This document shows positions 1 through 5,067 of a DNA stretch of 5,067 bases, piece after piece; within the stretch, counting starts at the first letter, position 1, and each line of letters starts with the position of its first letter. The DNA comes from JBIOJM01 sp044450785 (GTDB taxonomy: Bacteria; Planctomycetota; Planctomycetia; Isosphaerales; Isosphaeraceae): assembly GCA_044450785.1 (NCBI GenBank), contig JBIOJM010000510.1:1-5067 (forward strand), given 5' to 3'. A model generated the notes under the pieces. It did no database searches, was not told the origin of the DNA, and saw only the letters and a program-made list of their open reading frames with translations. The position numbers and the translations under genes are program-made.

Positions 1-2
1 CC

Positions 3-1334
3 CGCGCGCTCTTGCGGGTCGGCAAGACGACCTTGGACTCGGACCGTTTCCCATCCCTGACCCCGGACTGCCCGCAGGTCCACCTCTTCGAGCGGGAACT
101 CGCCGAGCAGTACGGGGTCCGTCCCGAAGGGCATCCCTGGTTCAAGCCCGTTCGCTATCACGCCTCGTGCCGCCCCGGCCACGATGCCTGGGACAGGAAG
201 CCGGGCGAACCGATCTTGATCGGCGTCACCGATTTTTACCGAGTCGAAGGCGACGAGATCCACGAAGTCGCGGTCGGTCCCATTCACGCTGGCGTCATCG
301 AACCGGGGCATTTCCGCTTCCAGTGCCACGGCGAGCAGGTCTTCCACCTGGAGATCTCGCTCGGCTACCAGCACCGTGGGGTGGAGCGTGCCCTCGCTGG
401 GGGACCTGGCAAGCGCACGATCCACCTCATGGAGCAGGTGGCGGGCGATACCTCGATCGGTCATGCGATCGCTTATAGCCAGGCGGTCGAAGGCCTCGCC
501 GGCACTCAGGTTCCCATCCGTGCCCAGGTGCTGCGCGGCGTCGCCCTCGAGCTCGAACGACTGGCCAACCACACCGGCGACCTGGGCGCGCTGGCCACTG
601 ACGTCGGGTTCTTGCCGACCGCCTCCTTTTGTGGTCGCCTCCGGGGCGATTTCCTCAACTTGACCGCTCTTCTGTGTGGCAGCCGCTTCGGCCGTGACAT
701 GGTCCGGCCGGGTGGGGTCCGGTTCGATCTGGACGGAGCCCGCAAGCAGCAGTGCCTGGAACGCATCGACGCGGCGGTCCGCGACGTCGCCAATGCCGCC
801 AGCCTGCTCTGGAGCTCCGCGTCGGTCCAGGCCCGGTTCGAGGGCACGGGAGCGATCTCTCAAGACACTTGTCTGGCCCTGGGAATGGTCGGCCCCGCGG
901 CTCGCGCCTGCGGACTGAATTGTGATGTCCGCCACGATTTCCCCACCGGCATCTTCCGGTTCGCTCTGTTGCCCGTTTCGTCCTGGGTCACCGGCGATGT
1001 CTTCGCCCGTGCCTACGTGCGCTGGCTGGAAATCCAGCGGTCCGTGGCATTCATCATCGACCAGTTCCAGGCGTTTCCCGAAGGGCCTACTCGCGCCGAC
1101 GTGCGACCGTTGAAACCCGAACATCTGGTGGTTTCGCTTGTGGAAGGCTGGCGCGGCGAAATCTGCCATGTGGCCCTGACCGATGGCAATGGCCGGTTCT
1201 CCCGCTACAAGATCGTCGACCCCTCGTTTCACAACTGGATGGGCCTGGCAATGGCGCTGCGAGACCAGCAGATCTCCGACTTCCCGGTGTGCAACAAGAG
1301 CTTCAACCTCTCCTACTGCGGGCACGACCTCTGA
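3..1334 (+). CDS. Ehr/hydrogenase-4-like large subunit (NuoC-NuoD/HyfG-like), 5' partial, lacking intact NiFe ligand motifs
   Basis: The frame is open to the window edge, so the gene starts upstream. The TTG at 12 is only the first internal start-like codon and lies in the middle of a domain. Counting residues from that TTG, 1-50 are the end of a NuoC-like (30 kDa) domain (FPSLTPDCPQVH, FERELAEQYGV, PEGHPWFKPVRY). Residues from about 85 to 440 are a NuoD/hydrogenase-large-subunit domain (GPIHAGVIEPGHFRF, LGYQHRGVER, LERLANHTGDLG, PTGIFRF, and a C-terminal DFPVCNKSFNLSYCGHDL). In group 4 hydrogenases the first Ni motif is CGIC. Here the aligned stretch is VAGDTSIGH, with A144 and T147 at the cysteine positions. 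The second CxxC is at best C427-x-x-S430. It therefore probably cannot hold a NiFe centre and resembles energy-converting-hydrogenase-related (Ehr) complexes. It would sit in the cytoplasmic arm on a membrane subunit module encoded upstream. The stop is 15 nt before the next gene, which suggests one operon. The family is clear; the exact complex type and electron acceptor are not. Confidence 0.9.
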   Translation, partial: RALLRVGKTTLDSDRFPSLTPDCPQVHLFERELAEQYGVRPEGHPWFKPVRYHASCRPGHDAWDRKPGEPILIGVTDFYRVEGDEIHEVAVGPIHAGVIEPGHFRFQCHGEQVFHLEISLGYQHRGVERALAGGPGKRTIHLMEQVAGDTSIGHAIAYSQAVEGLAGTQVPIRAQVLRGVALELERLANHTGDLGALATDVGFLPTASFCGRLRGDFLNLTALLCGSRFGRDMVRPGGVRFDLDGARKQQCLERIDAAVRDVANAASLLWSSASVQARFEGTGAISQDTCLALGMVGPAARACGLNCDVRHDFPTGIFRFALLPVSSWVTGDVFARAYVRWLEIQRSVAFIIDQFQAFPEGPTRADVRPLKPEHLVVSLVEGWRGEICHVALTDGNGRFSRYKIVDPSFHNWMGLAMALRDQQISDFPVCNKSFNLSYCGHDL

Positions 1335-1337
1335 GCC

Positions 1338-1343
1338 GAGGGA
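1338..1343 (+). promoter_or_regulatory. Ribosome binding site for the fused ferredoxin/small-subunit gene
   Basis: GAGGGA lies 6 nt before ATG 1350, inside the 15-nt gap after the large-subunit stop. It supports the ATG start and translation from a shared transcript. Confidence 0.6.
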
Positions 1344-1349
1344 CCGTCC

Positions 1350-2180
1350 ATGTTCAGTATCATTCGGGAGCGCGTCCGCCAGGGCCACCGCACGATCGCC
1401 TATCCGGCCGCCAAGCCGCCCCCGCTCCCCGATCGCTTCCGCGGCTCGCCCGTGCTCGATGAATCGAAGTGCCCCGACGGCTGTCGCGCCTGCGCCCTTG
1501 CTTGCCCGACCGACGCCATCGCTCGCGACGACCAGGGCCTGCTGTTGGACCTGGGCCGGTGCCTCTTCTGCACCGACTGCGTCGATGCTTGCCCCGAAGG
1601 CGCCATCCGCTTCACTCAGGACTATCGCCTGGCCACGACGACCCGGGCGGCCTTGGTCCTGCGGAACGCGCAGGAGCTCGAGCTGGCGCAGCCCCTTGAG
1701 CAGAAGATGCTTCGCCTTTTCGGCCGGTCGCTCAAGCTCCGCCAGGTCAGCGCCGGCGGCGATAACTCGTCCGAGGCCGACCTCAACGTCCTGGGCACTA
1801 TCGTCTTTGACATCGGGCGATTCGGTATCCAGTTCGTCGCCTCGCCTCGCCACGCCGACGGACTCGTGGTCACCGGGCCGGTCACCGAAAACATGAGGCT
1901 CGCGCTGCTCACGGCCTATGAGGCCGTCCCCGCTCCCAAGCTGGTGATCGCCGTCGGCGCCGACGCCATCTCCGGCGGGATCTTCCGCGACCATCCCGAG
2001 GTCCACAATGGCGTCGAGGGCTTGCTGCCCGTCGACCTGTTCATCCCGGGGAACCCCCCCCATCCCCTGACGATCTTGGACGGCTTCCTGCGCTTGCTCC
2101 ACCGGCTCGAGCGGAACGAGCCGCGGGCGGTTCCGGCGACCGCGCACTCGGATCCCGCACTCATCACCGGGGCCTCTTGA
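1350..2180 (+). CDS. Fused 2x[4Fe-4S] ferredoxin (HyfH/NuoI-like) + NuoB/HyfI-like small subunit without proximal-cluster cysteines
   Basis: This 276-residue protein starts at ATG 1350, with GAGGGA (1338-1343) 6 nt upstream. Residues 36-90 form a two-cluster ferredoxin domain: C41, C45, C48, C52 followed by Pro, and C71, C74, C77, C81 followed by Pro. The second motif has the usual CxxCxxCxxxCP spacing; the first has one extra residue between its first two cysteines. Residues 125-252 match a NuoB/hydrogenase small subunit by context: AGGDNSSEADL where AGxCNGCDIE is usual, VVTGPVTENM, AVGADAISGGIF, and PVDLFIPGNPPHP where PGCPPxP is usual. The four ligands of the N2/proximal cluster are replaced by D138, S141, D205 and N235. 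The fold motifs around them are well kept, so this looks like selected loss, not decay. In HyfH/HyfI and NuoI/NuoB these are two separate proteins; here they are one. The partner is the large subunit directly upstream. It is probably an electron-transfer or structural part of an Ehr-like membrane complex, though whether electrons can pass from the ferredoxin clusters to the large subunit is unclear. Confidence 0.88.
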   Translation: MFSIIRERVRQGHRTIAYPAAKPPPLPDRFRGSPVLDESKCPDGCRACALACPTDAIARDDQGLLLDLGRCLFCTDCVDACPEGAIRFTQDYRLATTTRAALVLRNAQELELAQPLEQKMLRLFGRSLKLRQVSAGGDNSSEADLNVLGTIVFDIGRFGIQFVASPRHADGLVVTGPVTENMRLALLTAYEAVPAPKLVIAVGADAISGGIFRDHPEVHNGVEGLLPVDLFIPGNPPHPLTILDGFLRLLHRLERNEPRAVPATAHSDPALITGAS

Positions 2181-2203
2181 TTCCTCCATTCTCCGCTCAA
2201 TCA

Positions 2204-2210
2204 AGAAAGG
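2204..2210 (+). promoter_or_regulatory. Ribosome binding site that decides the SulP start
   Basis: AGAAAGG stands 8 nt before GTG 2219. The in-frame TTG at 2177 overlaps the previous stop codon and has no such site, and the GTG at 2210 overlaps this one. GTG 2219 (protein start MAQIEAKIDT) is therefore preferred. The same AGAAAGG stands before the phosphatase gene. Confidence 0.6.
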
Positions 2211-2218
2211 TGGCCACC

Positions 2219-3856
2219 GTGGCACAGATCGAGGCAAAGATCGACACCGAGGTTCCACGTGGCACCCTCCGCAATCTCGGCCGCTACGCGCGCCACGACG
2301 TCCTTTCCGGGTTCCTGGTCTTCCTGATCGCTCTGCCGCTCTGCCTGGGCATCTCGCTGGCCAGCGGCTATCCGGCGATCGCGGGGGTGTTCACCGCCAT
2401 CATCGGCGGTCTGATCACGCCCTGGATCAGCGACTCCGAGCTGACGATCAAGGGGCCCACGGCCGGCTTGATCGTGATCGCCTTGGGCGCGATCACCGAG
2501 TTCGGCGAGATCTACGGGCCGGAGCGCGCCTACCAACTGGCGCTGGGGGTCGGTGTGGCCGCGGGCGTGCTCTAGATACTCTTCGCCTTGACCCGCTCCG
2601 GCATCCTGGGCGAGTTTTTCCCCATCACGGTCGTGCACGGAATGCTCGCGGCCATCGGCGTCATCATCATGGCGAAGCAGGTTCACATCACGATCGGCGT
2701 CGACGACGTCAAGGGTGAACCGTTCGAGCTGCTCAAAGCAATCCCCGAGTCCCTGACCCGGCTCAATCCGGAAATCGCCTTGATCGGTGTGGTGAGCCTG
2801 TTGATCCTCTTCCTCCTGCCCCTGGTGCGCAACCGGTATGTCCGGATGATCCCCGCACCGATGCTGGTCATCCTGGTTACCGTCCCGCTCGGGATCTACT
2901 TCGACCTGTCCCACGAGCATACGTATTCCGTCGTTGGTCACGACTATTCCCTGGGTGAGAAGTACCTGGTCACGGTTCCGAACAACCTGTTCACCGCAAT
3001 GAAGGTCCCGGACTTCGCGGCCTTGGCCACGCCCACCGGCTGGAAGTGGGTGGTCTACTTCGCCTTGATCGGCAGCCTCGAGTCGCTCTTGAGCGCCAAG
3101 GCCATCGACCTGATCGACCCCTGGAAACGCAAGGCGAACCTGAATCGCGACATGCTGGCGATCGGCGTCGGCAATACGGTCTCGGCGAGTCTCGGCGGCC
3201 TGCCGATGATCTCCGAGATCGTCCGGAGCAAGGCCAACGTCGACAACGGGGCCCGGACCCGGTTCGCCAACCTCTTCCACGGCCTGTTCCTGCTCGGGTT
3301 CGTCGCCCTGGTTCCAGGCCTCATCCACCGCATCCCCTTGGCCGCGCTCGCCGCGATGCTCGTCTATACCGGGTTCCGGCTCGCCTCTCCTCGTGAGTTC
3401 ATCAACGTGTTTCGGATCGGCAGGGAGCAGTTGCTCATCTTCCTGGCGACGCTGATCGGCGTGCTCGCCACCGACCTGCTCGTCGGCGTGGCCATCGGGA
3501 TCGCCGTGAAGCTGGCCATTCACCTGATCAACGGAATGCCGCTGCGTTCGTTCTTCAAACCGTTCCTCGACATCGAGCCGCGCGACGATAAGACGTGCAT
3601 CATCCACGCCGGCGGCTCGGCAGTCTTCAGCAACTGGATCCCGTTCAAGCATCAGATCGAGGACATCGGCCTGGTCCAGCGGTTCAATCTGATCATCGAC
3701 CTTTCGGAGACCAGGCTCGTCGACCACAGCGTGATGGAAAAGCTCCATGAGCTGCAGGGGGAATTCGAGCAGGAGGGGTTGAGCCTGGAGTTGACCGGTC
3801 TGGAGTCGCACAGCAAACTGTCAGACCATCCATTATCGACGCGACGTCGTCGGTAG
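2219..3856 (+). pseudogene. SulP/SLC26-family anion transporter with C-terminal STAS domain, interrupted by in-frame TAG at codon 119
   Basis: Read through the TAG, the product is 545 residues, a normal length for bacterial SulP carriers. The N-terminal membrane part begins near residue 28 (DVLSGFLVFLIALPLCLGIS) with the family pattern of SGYPAIAGVFTAIIGGL and TIKGPTAGL. The core continues after the TAG with FFPITVVHGMLAAIG, GSLESLLSAKAID (E288 is the acidic residue at a position usually important for transport), GGLPMISEIVRSKANVDNGARTR and a last hydrophobic stretch around LLVGVAIGIAVKLAIHL. Residues from about 450 to 540 are a cytoplasmic STAS domain (SAVFSNW, LIIDLSETRLVDHSVMEKLHEL). The TAG at 2573-2575 follows GVL and precedes ILFAL; GVLQIL is typical of the family, so CAG to TAG is the likely change. 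No other stop or frameshift follows in about 425 codons. The truncated product (118 residues) could not transport. The 38-nt gap after the small-subunit gene suggests one operon. The substrate is unknown: sulfate, bicarbonate or another anion. Confidence 0.9.
2573..2575 (+). other. Premature amber (TAG) codon within the SulP gene
   Basis: The TAG is in the same frame as both flanking halves: the distance from the GTG at 2219 is 354 nt, exactly 118 codons. Translation before ends AAGVL and after continues ILFALTRSGILGEFF, together one uninterrupted SulP helix and loop. A single C-to-T change from CAG (Gln) explains it. The nearest downstream start-like codon (TTG 2588) has no Shine-Dalgarno sequence before it. 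Confidence 0.9.
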
Positions 3857-3881
3857 GTCAGGCTGGAAAGCCTGACCTACC
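3852..3881. repeat. Perfect 12-bp inverted repeat (REP-like palindrome) overlapping the SulP stop codon
   Basis: The left arm GGTAGGTCAGGC (3852-3863) is exactly complementary to the right arm GCCTGACCTACC (3870-3881), with a 6-nt loop TGGAAA. The SulP stop codon TAG (3854-3856) lies in the left arm. The hairpin could protect the 3' end of the operon mRNA or slow transcription. There is no T-run after it, so it is not a canonical intrinsic terminator. I recall this core as a frequent dispersed palindrome in planctomycete genomes. That is memory, not something the window proves, as only one copy is present here. Confidence 0.75.
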
Positions 3882-3915
3882 CGTGAGCGATCCCTTCCTC
3901 CGGTCCACGTTGGTC

Positions 3916-3922
3916 AGAAAGG
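3916..3922 (+). promoter_or_regulatory. Ribosome binding site for the PP2C gene
   Basis: AGAAAGG lies 6 nt before ATG 3929 and supports that start. No convincing -35/-10 promoter is visible in the 72-nt gap after the SulP gene, so the phosphatase may be read from the upstream transcript or from a promoter I cannot recognise. Confidence 0.55.
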
Positions 3923-3928
3923 TACCTG

Positions 3929-4876
3929 ATGAACGACGAAGGAGGGCAACACCTGAAAGACACGGAAGAATATGTTCTTCCCGGTCGGCGGGCGTCGCCA
4001 TTCTACGAGACGGAACCGAAGGTCCGTGTGCACGTCGAGGTCGCTGGGCGGTCTCATCCGGGTAAGGTCCGCGAGAACAACGAGGACAACTACCTGGCAG
4101 TGCGGCGCTACCGGGGCCGCGAGGTGCTCTTGACGAGCGTTCCCGAGGAGATCCTCGAACCGACCGAGGACCACGCCTTCACGTTCGCCGTGGCCGACGG
4201 CATGGGGGGGTGTAACTTCGGAGAGCTGGCCAGTCTGATCGCGGTGCAAACCGGCTGGGAGCTGGGTGGGGGCGAGATCAAATGGTCGATGAAGATCAAC
4301 GATCGCGAAGTCGAGGAGCTTCGGCAAAAGGCCGAAACCTTCTTCCAACTGATCGACGATGCCTTGCACGCCGAGGTTCGTGCATCTCCCCGCCTGGCCG
4401 GCATGGGCACGACCTTGACGATCTGCTACTCGACGGGCCCCGAACTGTTCGTCATGCACGTGGGCGACTCGCGGGCGTATCTCTACCGTGATGGGGTCCT
4501 GCGGCGGCTTACCCGAGACCACACCCTGGCGCAAAGAATGATCGACACCGGCGTCGCCGAGCCCGGGTCGAGGGAGGTGAGGAGGGTGCGACATGTGTTG
4601 ACCAATGTCCTGGGCGGACCAAACAACAACGTCACCGTCGATGTCGAGCATTTTCGAATCTGTGACGGAGATACCGTTCTCCTCTGCACGGACGGGCTCA
4701 CGGATATGGTCGCTGATGACGACATCGCCCACGTGTTGGGCCAGCACCACTCCCCGGCTGATGCGTGTAACGTCCTGCTCGAGCTTGCGCTCGAAAGCGG
4801 TGGGAAAGACAACGTGACCGTGGTCCTCGCCCGCTACCAGATCGAAGACCCGTCGGGGCAGGCAGACAAGCTCTGA
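3929..4876 (+). CDS. PPM/PP2C-family serine/threonine protein phosphatase
   Basis: This soluble, probably cytoplasmic, 315-residue protein is a single PP2C domain after an N-terminal tail of about 34 residues. The metal-binding and catalytic pattern is complete: R49-ENNED with D53, VADGMGG with D90 and G91, GMGTTLT (158-164), HVGDSRAYLYR with D180, LTRDHTLAQ (194-202), LTNVLGG (224-230), TVLLCTDGLTDMV with D255, and GGKDNVTVVLA with D294. These are the aspartates that hold the two Mn/Mg ions, so it should be active, removing phosphate from Ser/Thr of target proteins. No membrane segment, signal peptide or extra sensor domain is seen. About 30 residues between the first two motifs (56-85) form a longer loop than in minimal bacterial PP2Cs. 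No partner kinase gene lies in the window. It is 72 nt after the SulP gene on the same strand, with the palindrome between them, so co-transcription is possible but not shown. Confidence 0.95.
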   Translation: MNDEGGQHLKDTEEYVLPGRRASPFYETEPKVRVHVEVAGRSHPGKVRENNEDNYLAVRRYRGREVLLTSVPEEILEPTEDHAFTFAVADGMGGCNFGELASLIAVQTGWELGGGEIKWSMKINDREVEELRQKAETFFQLIDDALHAEVRASPRLAGMGTTLTICYSTGPELFVMHVGDSRAYLYRDGVLRRLTRDHTLAQRMIDTGVAEPGSREVRRVRHVLTNVLGGPNNNVTVDVEHFRICDGDTVLLCTDGLTDMVADDDIAHVLGQHHSPADACNVLLELALESGGKDNVTVVLARYQIEDPSGQADKL

Positions 4877-4877
4877 G

Positions 4878-4900
4878 GGTGTCGGGGTTCCGGGGACACC
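4878..4900. repeat. Short hairpin (GGTGTC/GACACC) just after the PP2C stop
   Basis: GGTGTC (4878-4883) and GACACC (4895-4900) are exact inverted copies around an 11-nt GC-rich loop, followed by ATACTTAACT. It begins one base after the phosphatase stop codon. No T-run follows in either direction, so a rho-independent terminator is doubtful. The sequence GGGGACACCATACTTAA resembles, from memory, a dispersed repeat near RAYT/IS200-type transposases. No transposase is present here and that link is unproven. Confidence 0.45.
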
Positions 4901-4929
4901 ATACTTAACTCCGCTCGTGAATAATTGTA

Positions 4930-5036
4930 GAGTCGAGGTGTGGCGCGGTGGTTTTAGGCTCGGCCTATCTGTGTCCGGCCCTTTCGGTTGCCGGTGCCTC
5001 ACTAGCCTCGCCATGCTCCGTTTCCACACCCCGCTC
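4930..5036 (-). ncRNA. Group II intron domain VI with bulged branch-point A, unusually long
   Basis: On the - strand GAGCGGGGTGTGG (5036-5024) pairs with CCACACCTCGACTC (4943-4930) over 13 pairs, including one G-U. One base is left unpaired: the A opposite T4933. That A is seven bases from the proposed 3' end, where the lariat branch point is expected. The interior holds a further hairpin, CCGGC/GCCGG around a loop that contains CCGAAAGG (+ strand 4975-4994). At about 107 nt this domain is far longer than the usual 30-50 nt. Confidence 0.75.
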
Positions 5037-5039
5037 ATC

Positions 5040-5067
5040 AAACCGGGCGTGCGGTTTTCCCGCACCC
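5040..5067 (-). ncRNA. Group II intron domain V (5' few bases outside window)
   Basis: On the - strand TGCGG and CCGCA pair around a GAAAA loop. A 2-nt bulge CG follows, and then CCCGGTTT, which would pair with the conserved GAGCCGGG. Only the last GGG of that strand is inside the window. The arrangement (lower helix, 2-nt bulge, upper helix, GNRA-like loop) is that of the catalytic domain V. Confidence 0.8.

Larger units (their letters stand above)
4927..5067 (-). mobile_element. Group II intron, 3' end (domains V and VI), truncated by the window edge
   Basis: Read on the - strand from 5067 down, the order is a domain V hairpin, a 3-nt joiner (GAT, 5039-5037), a domain VI stem with one bulged A, and a terminal CTCTAC. 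The AC end fits the AY 3' end rule of group II introns. The intron is a self-splicing retroelement RNA that cuts itself out at this junction. The catalytic domains I-IV and any reverse transcriptase/maturase would be to the right of the window. It is inserted in the opposite direction to the other genes, about 50 nt after the phosphatase stop, so it breaks no gene seen here. The 3' exon on the - strand starts AATTATTCACGAG (from 4926 down). Confidence is high for the structure and moderate for the exact splice base. Confidence 0.82.

Noticed and set aside
12..14. TTG 12 as the true start of the large-subunit gene
   Set aside because: The frame is open upstream, and the protein at this point is already inside the NuoC-like domain, so the gene is cut by the window edge.
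1183..1896. A 237-codon + frame spanning the junction of the first two genes
   Set aside because: It is out of frame with two well-supported proteins, has Ser/Pro/Arg-rich composition and no domain.
2177..2218. TTG 2177 as the SulP start, overlapping the previous stop
   Set aside because: There is no suitable ribosome binding site, and the added residues do not look like the family. GTG 2219 has AGAAAGG 8 nt upstream.
2573..2575. TAG as a programmed pyrrolysine codon
   Set aside because: SulP carriers have no known pyrrolysine, a Gln codon one base away explains it, and no pyl gene is visible.
2201..3811. A 536-codon open frame on the - strand across the SulP gene
   Set aside because: Its product is very rich in D, Q, R and E, with no known domain. 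It mirrors the codon pattern of a GC-rich gene, and the + strand has clear SulP helices and a STAS domain.
2588..3856. The second half of SulP as an independent gene starting at TTG 2588
   Set aside because: It begins inside the membrane core, has no Shine-Dalgarno sequence, and lies in the same frame as the first half, so it is the remainder of one split gene.
3852..3881. The palindrome as a rho-independent terminator
   Set aside because: No T-run follows on the + strand, and none on the - strand. The stem is strong, but the U-tract is missing.
3914..5065. A 383-codon open frame on the - strand across the phosphatase gene and the intron end
   Set aside because: It is antisense to a complete PP2C domain, and its first part simply translates the intron RNA structure. 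No domain is recognised.

Overview
The window is GC-rich and densely coded on the + strand. It carries the end of a complex I / group 4 hydrogenase-like operon, a SulP anion transporter gene broken by one in-frame amber codon, a PP2C-type protein phosphatase gene, and at the right edge the 3' end of a group II intron on the - strand. A planctomycete, perhaps of the Isosphaeraceae/Gemmataceae type, is my best guess. The guess rests on base composition, gene content and a palindrome built on GTAGGTCAGGC, which I recall as scattered through planctomycete genomes. No rRNA or other marker gene is present to confirm it.

Positions 3-2180 hold two adjacent genes, 15 nt apart. The first is a NuoC/NuoD-like (HyfG/HycE-like) large subunit whose 5' end lies outside the window. 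The second fuses a two-cluster ferredoxin domain (HyfH/NuoI-like) to a NuoB/HyfI-like small subunit. The large subunit lacks intact Ni-binding CxxC motifs. The small subunit has lost all four cysteines that would hold the proximal (N2-type) cluster, while the eight ferredoxin cysteines remain. This points to an energy-converting-hydrogenase-related (Ehr-type) complex rather than a hydrogenase. The membrane subunits are presumably upstream, outside the window.

Positions 2219-3856 encode a SulP-family transporter with a C-terminal STAS domain, 38 nt after the small-subunit gene and probably in the same transcript. Codon 119 is TAG, where Gln (CAG) would be expected, and the same frame then stays open and conserved to the end. 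It is either a very young pseudogene, a sequencing error or a readthrough case. Its normal stop codon lies inside a perfect 12-bp inverted repeat (3852-3881).

Positions 3929-4876 encode an apparently intact PPM/PP2C Ser/Thr phosphatase with its own Shine-Dalgarno sequence. Just after its stop is a small GGTGTC/GACACC hairpin with an AT-rich flank.

Positions 4927-5067, read on the - strand, fold as group II intron domain V (cut by the window edge), a 3-nt joiner, and an unusually long domain VI whose basal helix is interrupted only by a single bulged A, the expected branch point. The intron body and any reverse transcriptase gene would lie to the right of the window.

The first two products and the transporter could work together as a redox-linked or ion-linked membrane complex with an anion (possibly bicarbonate) carrier, but that coupling is inferred only from gene order.
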